Source of the DNA: VMSU01 sp031400755
GTDB lineage: Bacteria > Desulfobacterota > Desulfobulbia > Desulfobulbales > VMSU01
Direction of reading: 5' to 3'
NCBI GenBank assembly: GCA_031400755.1
Contig: JANNQL010000074.1
Span: forward strand, 1 to 21,425
Length of the DNA stretch: 21,425 nt
Part shown: positions 7,608-16,500 of the stretch, piece after piece
How the letters are laid out: each line of letters starts with the position of its first letter
How positions within the stretch are numbered: position 1 is the first letter of the stretch
Position numbers and translations under genes: made by a program
The notes under the pieces: generated by a model
What the model saw: only the letters and a program-made list of their open reading frames with translations
Database searches by the model: none
What the model was told of the DNA's origin: nothing

Positions 7608-8003
7608 ATGGCTGATAAGAATTTTTACGCAACAGGTAAGAGAAAGACTGCAATCGCCCGTGTTTGGCTTACGCCCGGTTCCGGCGAGGTGTTAGTGAAC
7701 AAGCTGAGTCTCATGGAATATTTTGGTAATGTCAGTGATACTCATATAAAGGTTGAAATCCCCTTTCGCCTGACCGATACGGTTGAAAAGTTCAACGTCA
7801 TGGCTACCCTGAAGGGTGGTGGAAAATCATCGCAGGCCGATGCTCTTCGTCATGGCATTTCAAAGGCCTTGCTTGAGGTTGATCCTGAGTTCCGTCTGAG
7901 CTTGAAGAAGGCTGGTCTGCTGACCCGCGATTCACGGGTCAAGGAGCGTAAAAAATATGGCAAAAAAGGCGCTCGGGCCAGTTTCCAGTTCTCCAAGCGT
8001 TAA
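7608..8003 (+). CDS. rpsI: 30S ribosomal protein S9
   Basis: S9 of 131 residues with NFYATGKRKTAIARVWL at the start, the GGGKSSQADALRHGISKALL block and the conserved C-terminal SKR tail, which reaches the P-site tRNA in the ribosome. I chose ATG 7608 rather than the TTG directly before it because GGAG (7597-7600) is spaced 7 nt from the ATG. The last residues read ASFQFSKR where many S9 proteins have RPQFSKR, a small family variation. It forms an operon with rplM and ends at a strong terminator. Confidence 0.98.
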   Translation: MADKNFYATGKRKTAIARVWLTPGSGEVLVNKLSLMEYFGNVSDTHIKVEIPFRLTDTVEKFNVMATLKGGGKSSQADALRHGISKALLEVDPEFRLSLKKAGLLTRDSRVKERKKYGKKGARASFQFSKR

Positions 8004-8027
8004 AAAAAAATATTATTATGGTTGTGC

Positions 8028-8062
8028 AAAAAGGGAAGGCCGCTGGCTCTTCCCTTTTTTTT
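8028..8062 (+). terminator. Intrinsic terminator of rplM-rpsI
   Basis: An 11-bp stem AAAAAGGGAAG / CTTCCCTTTTT around a short GC-rich loop, running into a T tract. It begins 24 bp after the rpsI stop codon. Confidence 0.9.
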
Positions 8063-8116
8063 ATGTGCTGGTGGACGCTTACGTTTGTTGGTCCATGATT
8101 TGAGGAGGGTTGGGTC

Positions 8117-9154
8117 ATGATTCGAGTCGGTATCGTTGGTGTTTCCGGATATACTGGGGTTGAGTTGGCGAGGCTGTTGTGTCGGCACCCCAAGGTCAAA
8201 TTGACGGTGGCAACCTCAAGGCAATATGCCGGCAGGGCCTTGGCCGATGTCTATCCCAGTCTGCGGGGCCTGGTCGATGTGGTCTGTGAGGCGACGAGCG
8301 GCCCGGAACTGGCGGAAAAAGCTGATCTCTTTTTCACCGCCGTGCCCCACCAGACCGCCATGGCCATTGTGCCCGGGCTGATTGAGGCAGGCAAGAAAGT
8401 CATTGATCTGTCCGCTGATTTTCGGATCCATGATCCGGCGGTCTATGAAAAATGGTATCAGGCCCATAGCGCCAAGGAATATTTGCGGGAAGCGGTCTAC
8501 GGGCTACCTGAAATGCACCGGCAGGCAATCCAAGCCGCCCGCTTGATCGCCAACCCAGGCTGTTATCCCACCAGCGTTATTTTAGGGCTGGCGCCGCTGC
8601 TCAAGGCCGGGATCATCAAACCAGGCAGCATAATCATTGATTCCAAGTCAGGCACGTCCGGGGCTGGGCGGGCTGCGGCAGTCGGCTCTCTATATTGCGA
8701 GGTGGCCGATGGCTTCAAGGCCTACAAGGTGGGCGAACACCGTCATACCCCGGAGATTGAACAGGAACTTGGATTACTCTGCGGCCGGGAGGTGGTAGTC
8801 TCTTTCACCCCGCATTTAGTCCCCATGTCGCGGGGCATCCTCAGCACGATATACGCCGAGCTGGCGCATGAAATAACCACGGAGCAGGTTGTGTCAGCCT
8901 ATCAGGCCCAGTACGCCAATGAACCATTTGTGCGGCTGTGCCCGGTCGGCAGTTATCCTGCCACCCAGCATGTACGGGGTGCAAATTTTTGCGATATTGG
9001 CTTCAAGGTCGATGCCCGGACTGGCCGAATCGTGGTCCTGTCGGCCATCGACAATCTGGTCAAGGGCGCGGCCGGGCAGGCGATCCAGAATATGAATCTG
9101 CTTTGCGGGTTTGCCGAGACCGAAGGCCTCATGGTCGCACCGCTATTTCCATGA
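8117..9154 (+). CDS. argC: N-acetyl-gamma-glutamyl-phosphate reductase
   Basis: ArgC catalyses the NADPH-dependent reduction of N-acetylglutamyl phosphate to the semialdehyde, the third step of arginine synthesis. The Rossmann motif GIVGVSGYTG is at residues 5-14 and the catalytic Cys is in NPGCYPTS (Cys149). GTSGAGR and the conserved HRHTPEIEQEL block follow. The length, 345 residues, is typical of type 1 ArgC. A strong AGGAGGG stands 7 nt before the ATG. truA follows 22 bp after the stop, so the two are probably one transcript. No other arg gene is nearby. Confidence 0.97.
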   Translation: MIRVGIVGVSGYTGVELARLLCRHPKVKLTVATSRQYAGRALADVYPSLRGLVDVVCEATSGPELAEKADLFFTAVPHQTAMAIVPGLIEAGKKVIDLSADFRIHDPAVYEKWYQAHSAKEYLREAVYGLPEMHRQAIQAARLIANPGCYPTSVILGLAPLLKAGIIKPGSIIIDSKSGTSGAGRAAAVGSLYCEVADGFKAYKVGEHRHTPEIEQELGLLCGREVVVSFTPHLVPMSRGILSTIYAELAHEITTEQVVSAYQAQYANEPFVRLCPVGSYPATQHVRGANFCDIGFKVDARTGRIVVLSAIDNLVKGAAGQAIQNMNLLCGFAETEGLMVAPLFP

Positions 9155-9176
9155 TCGCGTCTTTTCTGTAAGGGCT

Positions 9177-9932
9177 GTGCGTAACATCCGATTGCTCATC
9201 GCCTATGATGGCACCGCCTATGTCGGTTGGCAGCGCCAGGCGGCGGGCCAGCCCACCATTCAAGGGCTGCTGGAAGAAAAAATTGCCCTGATGACCAAGG
9301 CGCCGGTTGTGCTGCACGGGGCCGGGCGTACCGATGCCGGGGTCCACGCCCTGGGCATGGTGGCCAATTTTCATACCATCTCATCTATTCCCTGTCCTGG
9401 TTTCGTCAAGGGCTTGAACTGTCTGCTCCCCGCCGACATCCGTATCCTACAGGCCGATCAGGTTGGCCCGGATTTTCAGGCCCGTTTTGATGCCAAGGGG
9501 AAGATCTATGCCTATCAGTTTTTATGCGCCCCGCTGGTCATGCCTCACCAACGTCTCTATTATGCCCATGTCCCAGTCCAACTTGACCTGACCTTGATGG
9601 CTGCGGCGTTGACTACCCTGATAGGCGAGCATGATTTCGCGAGTTTTGAGGCCGTAGGCTCTAGGGACACCAGCAGGAGCGGTGGCCGGGGCTCGGTGCG
9701 GCGGATATTTGAGGCCCGTCTCCAGCCGCAGGGGGACGGCTGGGCCATGCTGATTCATGGGAACGGTTTTTTGCGGCATATGGTGCGCAATATTGCTGGT
9801 ACCGTCTTTGAAGTAGGGCAAGGCAAAAGGAGTCTGGCCGATTTTACCGAGACCTTGGCTGCTAAAAACCGGAGCCGGGCCGGTATGACTGCCCCTGCTA
9901 AGGGGCTGTTTCTGAACAAGGTGATTTATTAA
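9177..9932 (+). CDS. truA: tRNA pseudouridine(38-40) synthase TruA
   Basis: TruA isomerises uridines 38-40 of the tRNA anticodon arm. The sequence has the family opening RLLIAYDGTAYVGWQRQ and the catalytic Asp in GRTDAGVHALG (Asp53 with this start). It also has the tail block LIHGNGFLRHMVRNIAGT and a C-terminal GLFLNKVIY. The start is uncertain. The frame is open back to a TTG at 9111 inside argC, but the family begins close to RNIRLLIAYDGT, so GTG 9177 is preferred. The only Shine-Dalgarno-like run (TAAGGG) is unusually close to that GTG, which suggests translational coupling with argC. With this start it is 251 residues, normal for the family. Confidence 0.95.
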   Translation: MRNIRLLIAYDGTAYVGWQRQAAGQPTIQGLLEEKIALMTKAPVVLHGAGRTDAGVHALGMVANFHTISSIPCPGFVKGLNCLLPADIRILQADQVGPDFQARFDAKGKIYAYQFLCAPLVMPHQRLYYAHVPVQLDLTLMAAALTTLIGEHDFASFEAVGSRDTSRSGGRGSVRRIFEARLQPQGDGWAMLIHGNGFLRHMVRNIAGTVFEVGQGKRSLADFTETLAAKNRSRAGMTAPAKGLFLNKVIY

Positions 9933-9964
9933 TTGTTTTCTTGGTCTGATGAGGGTGCCGTAAA

Positions 9965-10002
9965 TCAAAAAAAGGCCGATACATCAAACAGATGCACCGG
10001 CC
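9965..10002 (-). terminator. Intrinsic terminator of the SAP-type small gene
   Basis: On the minus strand a 12-bp stem (GGCCGGTGCATC / GATGTATCGGCC, with G-T wobbles) and loop TGTTT is followed by seven T. It lies 30 bp beyond the stop codon of the 60-residue protein and also sits 32 bp past truA on the other strand. Confidence 0.85.
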
Positions 10003-10032
10003 CTTACAACCAGGGTTGATGTCTGGCCCAAG

Positions 10033-10215
10033 TTAATGCATCAGACAGTCTTCCCGCCAGCAACATTTACCTTGGGGGCAGGAATCGTTTTGGGTTTGAA
10101 AACAGCTGGAGTTGCCTTCCTGACTTTGAATTGTTCTGATCAAATCAACTTTTTTCATCTTGCTGGGTTTGATGCCTAAAGATTTTGCCTTGTTCTGAAT
10201 TTCTGCCAATTTCAT
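10033..10215 (-). CDS. Small SAP/Rho-N-like protein with Cys-rich tail
   Basis: A 60-residue protein. Residues 1-30 (MKLAEIQNKAKSLGIKPSKM, then KKVDLIRTIQ) form the helix-turn-helix pattern of SAP or Rho N-terminal domains, which bind nucleic acid. The second half holds five Cys (38, 46, 51, 52, 57) in SSCFQT, DSCPQGKCCWREDCL, suggesting a metal site. Its Shine-Dalgarno is near perfect (AAGGAGGGTGATCA before the ATG), implying strong translation, and it has its own terminator. Small proteins of this layout occur in Desulfobacterota and related anaerobes. The function is not established; nucleic-acid binding plus a metal or redox-sensitive tail is inference. Confidence 0.85.
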   Translation of the reverse strand: MKLAEIQNKAKSLGIKPSKMKKVDLIRTIQSQEGNSSCFQTQNDSCPQGKCCWREDCLMH

Positions 10216-10746
10216 TGATCACCCTCCTTATTTTTGAAGTAATCTTATCTCCCAATTTTTATCACAGCACAACGGAGTATCGCTTGTCAAACACAAAAAA
10301 TGCTCTCCTCAAGAAAAAGCCATAATTTGTGTTTCTATCACAGGCTGTCAAAAAATGGCTTAGGAAAGGAGCATTTCGTCTCGTGCTATCCCGCTCGCCC
10401 GTGTGACTGACCCTCCTGCGCGAATGGTGCGAGGCCGATGGCAAACAGGATGATCTGCCGATAGTCAGATGGGAAGGGCATGGGCCGACCTGGTGCAAGA
10501 CATGCCGGAAAAGCAGGGTTTACCCGCAAAGTGCCATTTTATTCGTTGCACCACGCCTGAATTACGGCTATGTTAAACGCCGCCAATAAAACTTCAAAAC
10601 TGCTGCCGTAACCGTCGGCAACAGGCCCCGAATCAATCCTGAAACCTACGCCATGTATCATAATTATCGAAGGTCAGAGCCATCAATTTTCACCGTCTGT
10701 AGGCGGCAATAGCTTGCAATACTCCGGCGTTCAAGTTCCAAATTTA
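10216..10746. other. 531 bp without a convincing gene
   Basis: No frame here has both a start with a Shine-Dalgarno and a recognisable product. On the plus strand 10407-10589 is a 60-codon open stretch with protein-like composition (DDLPIVRWEGHGPTWCKTC) but no start codon, possibly the remnant of a decayed gene. The promoters of the flanking minus- and plus-strand genes must lie at the two ends. TTGACA occurs on the minus strand near 10285, without a well-spaced -10. Confidence 0.5.
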
Positions 10747-10761
10747 AGTTGATCGTCAACT
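10747..10761. promoter_or_regulatory. Small inverted repeat upstream of the aminotransferase gene
   Basis: AGTTGA-TCG-TCAACT is a perfect 6-bp inverted repeat 38 bp upstream of the start codon. It could be an operator or a short mRNA hairpin in the leader. Confidence 0.35.
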
Positions 10762-10799
10762 CATTAATTTTTTTAAATCAAATCGCGACAGGAGACGCA

Positions 10800-12005
10800 A
10801 TGACGACCCCAATCCAGATTGCCCAGCGGATGCAGCAGATTAAACCATCGCCCACCCTGGCAGTTAATGCCAAGGCCAAAGCCCTGAAGGCCTCTGGGGC
10901 TGATGTTTTGAACTTCAGCGTGGGTGAGCCTGACTTTGATACTCCTGAGCATATCTGTCGGGCGGCCAAAGAGGCTATTGACCAGGGGTTCACCCGTTAT
11001 ACTGCGGTGCCGGGGATTCCTGAGCTACGCGAGGCCATCTGCCAGCGTTTCTCCGAGGACAAGGGCTGGCATTATGGGCCTGAGCAGATTCAGGTCTGCT
11101 CAGGTGGCAAACAGGGGCTCTACAATATGGCGCAGGCCCTATTTGGGTCGGGTGATGAGGTGATCGTGCCCACTCCGTACTGGGTGTCGTACCCGCCGAT
11201 CATACAGTTGGCTGGGGCCACTCCGGTCTATCTGCCTCTGTCCGAGGAGAGTGGGTTCGATATCGAGGCGCAAGCCTTGGCCCAATGCGTTTCAGAGAGG
11301 ACCAAGGGCATCATCATCAACAGCCCCTCGAATCCCACCGGGGCTATATTCTCTGAAGCGGGTCTGGCCCTGGTGGCCAAATACGCCATGGAGCGCGGGT
11401 GGGTGGTGATCTCGGATGATATTTACGACACAATTGTCTATGAGCAAGGGGTACTGCCTCATATCCTTAATGTCCTTCCGGCCTTGAAAGAGCAGGTGAT
11501 CGTCTTGAACGGCGTAAGCAAGTCGTTTGCCATGACCGGCTGGCGGATTGGTTACTGCGCCGGGCCTAAGCATATTATCGCCGCCATGAATAAGATTCAA
11601 AGCCAGAGTACCTCGAACGCCTGTTCGATCGCGCAGAAGGCGGCACTTGCTGCGGTCACCGGTCCACAGGATTTCCCGGCCATGATGAAAGTGTCTTTTG
11701 CCAAACGTCTTGACACTATCCTGGCGCGATTGAACGAGATGCCAGGGGTGAGCTGTATCAAGCCTCAGGGCGCCTTTTATGTGTTTCCCAATATGAGCGC
11801 CTATTACGGTAAACGCTGTAACGATAAGATTATCGATGGCTCCGTGGCCATGTCCGATTACCTTCTGGATGAGGCCATGATCGCCTCGGTGCCAGGGGCG
11901 GCCTTTGGTTCGGACGCCTTTGTCCGGTTTTCTTTTGCTACCTCAATGGAAATTATTGAAGAGGGGATGCGGCGGCTGAAGTTGGCCCTGGCCAAATTGA
12001 CCTGA
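10800..12005 (+). CDS. aspC: Aspartate aminotransferase (class I, PLP-dependent)
   Basis: Transfers the amino group of aspartate to 2-oxoglutarate, giving oxaloacetate and glutamate. It has the fold-type I subgroup I-gamma signature of aspartate aminotransferases: VGEPDFDTPEHI near residue 41, NSPSNPTG (Asn178), SDDIYD, and the PLP-binding Lys241 in GVSKSFAMTGWRIGY. SFATS near the end carries the carboxylate-binding Arg region (FVRFSFATS). ATG 10800 is chosen because AGGAG lies 6 nt upstream and the 401-residue product matches the family; the upstream in-frame extension to 10749 lacks both. Other amino acid or keto acid pairs are possible for this group. It is a single-gene unit with a strong terminator. 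Confidence 0.93.
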   Translation: MTTPIQIAQRMQQIKPSPTLAVNAKAKALKASGADVLNFSVGEPDFDTPEHICRAAKEAIDQGFTRYTAVPGIPELREAICQRFSEDKGWHYGPEQIQVCSGGKQGLYNMAQALFGSGDEVIVPTPYWVSYPPIIQLAGATPVYLPLSEESGFDIEAQALAQCVSERTKGIIINSPSNPTGAIFSEAGLALVAKYAMERGWVVISDDIYDTIVYEQGVLPHILNVLPALKEQVIVLNGVSKSFAMTGWRIGYCAGPKHIIAAMNKIQSQSTSNACSIAQKAALAAVTGPQDFPAMMKVSFAKRLDTILARLNEMPGVSCIKPQGAFYVFPNMSAYYGKRCNDKIIDGSVAMSDYLLDEAMIASVPGAAFGSDAFVRFSFATSMEIIEEGMRRLKLALAKLT

Positions 12006-12028
12006 GCATTATCTGAAAACGAATGAGG

Positions 12029-12067
12029 GCATAAAAAAAGGGGGCTTGTTGCCCCCTTTTTTTATGC
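12029..12067. terminator. Bidirectional intrinsic terminator
   Basis: A perfect 17-bp stem built from GGGGGC/GCCCCC with A-rich and T-rich flanks around the loop TTGTT. Because the outer arms are A and T runs, it ends the aminotransferase transcript on the plus strand and the small gene at 12084-12266 on the minus strand. Confidence 0.92.
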
Positions 12068-12083
12068 CTATTTGAAAAAAATG

Positions 12084-12266
12084 CTATTCGGGCTCAGCAG
12101 CGCACAACGCCCATGTCCAGTTGTCAACCGTCTTTTCTTTGGAAAGGGCCCTCTTGCCGCTCTCGGAATAGCACTGGTAGACCCAGGTCTGTTTATCATT
12201 TTCAAACACCTTGATCAGTTCCAGCTTTGGGTGTCGATACCAGCCGGCTGTAATTTGTCCGTCCAT
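12084..12266 (-). CDS. Small protein of unknown function
   Basis: A 60-residue protein with AAGGAG 6 nt before its ATG and a strong terminator 16 bp past its stop, so it is very likely expressed. It is polar and aromatic-rich (WYRHP, TWVYQCY, NWTWALC) with no signal peptide or membrane segment. It has two Cys. I do not recognise a family. The start and length look complete. It lies alone between the aminotransferase and the Cys-rich membrane protein, with 140 bp of upstream space that would hold its promoter. Confidence 0.75.
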   Translation of the reverse strand: MDGQITAGWYRHPKLELIKVFENDKQTWVYQCYSESGKRALSKEKTVDNWTWALCAAEPE

Positions 12267-12406
12267 ACGTTCTCCTTGTGTCGTACATTGTAAAGTAAGG
12301 GGAACCTCAAGCTACTATTAGCCCTCCCTTGATACTTTAATTTACACCCAATAAAATGGCAAAGTAAAGGCAAAATGTTGCAGTTGACGACCTTTATCAC
12401 AGGGCG

Positions 12407-12598
12407 TCATTTTTTGTCGGTTTTCTGGGCGGGCTTCGGGAAGCCACAGATACGGTCATCTTCCGGCGATGAGCATGATTTACAAGACGACAAGCCGCAA
12501 TCACAGCCTTGCCCTTTGCCGCTCAGAGTACGCGAGTATCTCCAAACCAAATAGAGTGCGGCAAGCGCGACGATAATCCAGACTACGATGTTTTGCAT
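12407..12598 (-). CDS. FeoB-associated-type Cys-rich membrane protein
   Basis: A 63-residue protein with one N-terminal transmembrane helix (VVWIIVALAALYLVWRY, about residues 5-21). A short basic segment and a Cys cluster follow (GCDCGLSSCKSC, then ICGF). This is the layout of the FeoB-associated Cys-rich membrane proteins often found beside the ferrous-iron transporter FeoB, although no feo gene is in the window. The cysteines face the cytoplasm or periplasm depending on orientation and may bind iron or a cluster. The Shine-Dalgarno (AAGG) is weak and distant. Its start is 18 bp from the stop of the upstream SH3-domain gene, so the two are likely cotranscribed. Confidence 0.72.
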   Translation of the reverse strand: MQNIVVWIIVALAALYLVWRYSRTLSGKGQGCDCGLSSCKSCSSPEDDRICGFPKPAQKTDKK

Positions 12599-12616
12599 AA
12601 TGTGGCAGCCTTTTTA

Positions 12617-13348
12617 TTATAGAGTGAGTGAAGACTGGTGTCGCTGCCGTCGAAAAGAGATCTTACCAATCATCCAGCCCAGAAAAAACACGCCACTGCC
12701 AGCAAGAAACCAATAGACCTCTTGCCGATCGGCGAGTGCGGCGTTTGCTTGCTGAAGTTGGGCCATGTTTTTTTGCATGGACGAGGATTCTGCCTTCAAC
12801 TTGTCGTTTTCTTCCATAATCTGCAAAACATCAGCAGCGGCAGTCTCTAATTGCTTGAATTGCTTTGTGGTCTCAGCAAGTTCAGCCTGTAGTCTTTTTA
12901 CCTCGGACGATTCTTTGGCGCTGGTCTGTTCAGTAGATTCCTTCCCCGCCTGTGAATCAGCAGAAGTGTCGGACTGCTGGACAGTCAAATTGGCCAAGTT
13001 GGCGGACAGTTGCTCATTTTGGGCGGTCAGTAAGCTGATTTTTTCATTTAAGTCCTTGACCAGAATCGTATCAGGCGGACGAGTGTCCGTGTACCGGTCC
13101 TGCAACCAGCCCTCTTCTCCTGATCTTGTCCGTACTCTAATAAATTCATTTTGGGTTTCAAGCACATCAAAGGATTGGCCGGTCTGTAAGGTTTTGACGA
13201 CCTTGTATTGAGGGCCGGGGCCTTCACGTAAGGTGACCGTAATTGTATCAACAATATAGCGTTCTTCACCGTGGACAAGGCCTGTCATCATCAGCAAGCA
13301 GACGGCGGTGATGGTCATAATGGGCAGTAGTTTATTAAGACTGAGCAT
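12617..13348 (-). CDS. SH3b-domain envelope protein with coiled coil (TIGR04211/YgiM-like)
   Basis: Domain order by eye: a signal peptide (about 1-27, ending LVHG), a bacterial SH3 domain (about 30-90, with TLREGPGPQYKVVKTLQTGQ and EEGWLQDRYTD), a long Gln/Glu/Lys-rich coiled coil (about 95-205), then one C-terminal transmembrane helix (about 212-232, WFLAGSGVFFLGWMIGK) and a short basic tail. This is the layout of the TIGR04211/YgiM family, thought to sit in the inner membrane with the SH3 domain near the cell wall. The protein is 243 residues, with AGGAG upstream of the ATG. Its exact role is unknown in the family. Confidence 0.88.
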   Translation of the reverse strand: MLSLNKLLPIMTITAVCLLMMTGLVHGEERYIVDTITVTLREGPGPQYKVVKTLQTGQSFDVLETQNEFIRVRTRSGEEGWLQDRYTDTRPPDTILVKDLNEKISLLTAQNEQLSANLANLTVQQSDTSADSQAGKESTEQTSAKESSEVKRLQAELAETTKQFKQLETAAADVLQIMEENDKLKAESSSMQKNMAQLQQANAALADRQEVYWFLAGSGVFFLGWMIGKISFRRQRHQSSLTL

Positions 13349-13515
13349 GATTGTCGGACTCCTGAAAGCAGTTTTACGTGACTTTCACCCCCGCAAGCGG
13401 GAACAATAATCGTTAAATTATTCTTTCTAACCCCTTAATAAATTCATCAAAGACCAGTAGTTTGATTGCTCTCAGCAAACTTTCATAAAAGTTGCCATTC
13501 GTCAAGGAATATCGT

Positions 13516-16500
13516 TTACGGCGTACCGCCGTCTTTCAGTAATTGCAGCAGGTCCTCGGCCGAGACCTTGTCGCTGACCTCGGTGCCCTTCAGCAGGTTT
13601 TCCGCCAGTTCCCTTTTGTCACGGTGCAGGGCGACGATTTTTTCTTCAATGGTGTCCTTGGTGATCAGGCGGTAGATAGTGACCGGCAGTTTTTGGCCGA
13701 TGCGGTGCACCCGGTCGGAGGCCTGGTCCTCGACTGCCGGATTCCACCAGGGGTCAATGTGAATGACATAATTGGCCGCGGTCAGATTGAGGCCAAGCCC
13801 GCCTGCTTTCAGGCTGATTAAAAAGATGTCGCCCTGGCCGGACTGGAAGGCATCAACCCGGATCTTGCGTTGCCGAGTAGGGGTACTGCCGTCCAGATAT
13901 TGATAGCTGATCCTCTTTGCATCGAGAAAATTTCTGATGATGCTGAGATGGTCGACAAACTGGCTGAAGACCAGCACCTTGTGGCGGTTGGCCAGCAACT
14001 CTTCGATGGTTTCCTCGAAGATGGCCATCTTTGAACTCTTGATATTGACGCCAGGGGCAACCAGCGCCGGGTTGCAGCAGGCCCTGCGCAGACGCATGAT
14101 CTCAGCCAAAATCTGAAGTTGCCGGTTGCCGGTGACGTTATTCTTCTCCAGTTTGGCCAGGGCATCGCGCCGTAACGACTCGTAAAAGGCAGTCTCGTCT
14201 TCGTTTAAGGCCACCTGCAGATTGATTTCGGTGCGGGGCGGCAGTTCGTCCAAGACCTGGGATTTCAAGCGCCTTAAAATAAAGGGGCTGACCAATTTTT
14301 TGAGGCGTTTTTGACTGTCGCGGTCCTTGTCGCGTTCAATGGGGCCGGCGAAGCGTTTGTTGAATTGGCTGATGGTGCCGAGGAGCCCTGGGTTGATGAA
14401 GTTAAAGAGGTTCCAGAGTTCGCCCAGGTTGTTTTCGAGCGGGGTGCCGGTAGTGATCAGCTTGAACCGGCTCTTCAAGTCCATGGCGGCCCGCGAGCGC
14501 TTGGTGGACATGTTTTTGATGGCCTGGGCCTCGTCTAAGACGATGACCTGCCACTGTTTTTCACTTAAGAGTTCATGCTCCTGCTGCAAAAGGCCATAGG
14601 TGGTGACCAGGACATCGAAAGAACCCAACTTATGGACTACTTTCTGACGGTCTGGTCCGCCAAAGAACTGCATCCTTAGCGTCGGCGCAAAGCGGCTGGC
14701 CTCATCCATCCAGTTGAAGCAGACCGAGGTCGGGGCGATGACCAGCACCGGGCCGTGCTGGGCCTGGTCCAGGATGAGGGCGAGTGCCTGAATGGTCTTG
14801 CCAAGGCCCATCTCATCGGCCAGGCAGGCGCCGAAGCCTAAATAGGCCAGGCGCGACAGCCAGTGGAAGCCTTCGACCTGGTAGGGCCTTAATTCCGCGA
14901 GCAGGGTCGAGGGAATAGGTGGCGAAAAGTTCTCGGCGTTATTGATGCGGCGTTCCAGGTCCTGCCAGCCTTGATCAGCCTCGACACCGGCGGCTGACTT
15001 GGCCAGTTCCAGCAGAAAAGGGGCGGCCAGGGCTGAGAATTGCAGGTGTTCTTTGTCCGGCCAGATGACGCCGTTTAATTGGTCGAGCTGCTGGTACATC
15101 TCATGGGAAAGGGCGACAAATTGACCGTCGGACATGGGGATGAAGCGGCTATGGCTCTTTTTGATCAATTCCAGGACACGGCCCATACTCAAGACCGTGT
15201 CCTCGTCGATGCTAAGTTGGCCGTCAAGTTCGAACCAGTTGCGTCGCTGTTTGATCTTGAGATAGAGCTGGGACTGACTGGCTGCCGATTTCAAACGCAG
15301 TAATTCACCCTTGGGCCACTCGACGACTATACCGTGCGGCAAGGCCTGCAACTCGTGCAGAAGCTGCAGGCAGTCAGGCACGTCATTGACCAGCCACTCC
15401 CAGTTGTCGATCTCATGGCGGAGCAAGGCCGGGCAGGCCTCAACCGCCGCTAAGGCCCGTTGTTCTTCATCGATAAGATCGCGGCTGACCTGCAGGCCTT
15501 TGCCCTGGATCTCGGCGATGATTGTCCTTGACCCTTGTCCGGGGCGCAGGTATTGGCCCCCTTCCTTAAAGGGCCTGACCAGCATGGACAGGTGAAAGCC
15601 ATTGTTGGCGGGCACCAGATGGCAATAGATAGTGCGGTCTGCCTCAATGGTCTTCAGACGGATGGCTTGGCTGCTCAGGTCTGAATGGATATTGAGATGT
15701 GCCGCTACGCCGCCGATCATCTGCAGGACTGCGTCCTTGGCGGCCAAAGGCACATGCAGTCCGTACGGCCCGACAATATCGGCTATCCGGCGGTGGGTGG
15801 CGGTGATCTGGTAGACCGTTAGCCTTGAGCTTGACTCGAATTGGCAGATGACCTGCTGGTCGTCGTGGGGAAAGGGCAAGAAGTAAATTTGGACGGTCTT
15901 GCCGCCGTGTTGGATATGAAGTTCTGGTCCTTTATGGATGACGTCAATCGGCATGGCCTGATTATCGGCCCGGAAGATTAACGGGTGGCCGACGGCGGCC
16001 ATGATGGCCTGTTCCAGATCAAAATAATAGCTGGTGCCCTTAATGATGTCTTTTTCGGCCCGCAGAGCTAGGCAGATTTTCTGGTCGTGTTCGGTGAGGA
16101 AGGGCAGGTCCTGCTGGGCGATTTTCTTTAAGGCAACGGAGCGGCCCTTGCTCCAGAGGCCGGACTCGGTCAATTTCTGTTCACGGGGAATGAGGTTGGC
16201 GATAGAGCCGTCCGGGTTGATCTCGACCATCCAGGTCAGACGTTCCTTTGGCGTTTGCTCAATGCTGTCGGGGCGATTGGCGATTTTTTGCAGCTCACGA
16301 ATGGCCTTCTGCCAGGGCTCTTCATGCTTGATGGCGGCGAGCAGCGGCACGGTGCCGGTCTCCTGGCGGAAGGCCTCGATCATCTCCTGGTAGTGGGATT
16401 GGCGCGTGGTCAGATAGAGGAGTTCCGCCAGTTCCCGGGCCAGCCAGCGGTAACCATTGTTTTCCGCCATGCTGAAATACTTGGTCAGCACCCGTTGCAG

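Noticed and set aside
9522..9968. 148-codon open frame on the minus strand opposite truA
   Set aside because: It lies fully antisense to a conserved gene, has no ribosome-binding site and no recognisable motif.
10262..10498. 78-codon minus-strand open frame in the intergenic region
   Set aside because: It has no Shine-Dalgarno, no motif and an unlikely composition.
13390..13401. CCCGCAAGCGGG hairpin between the SH3 gene and the SNF2 gene
   Set aside because: The stem is short and no T run follows on either strand, so it is not a terminator.
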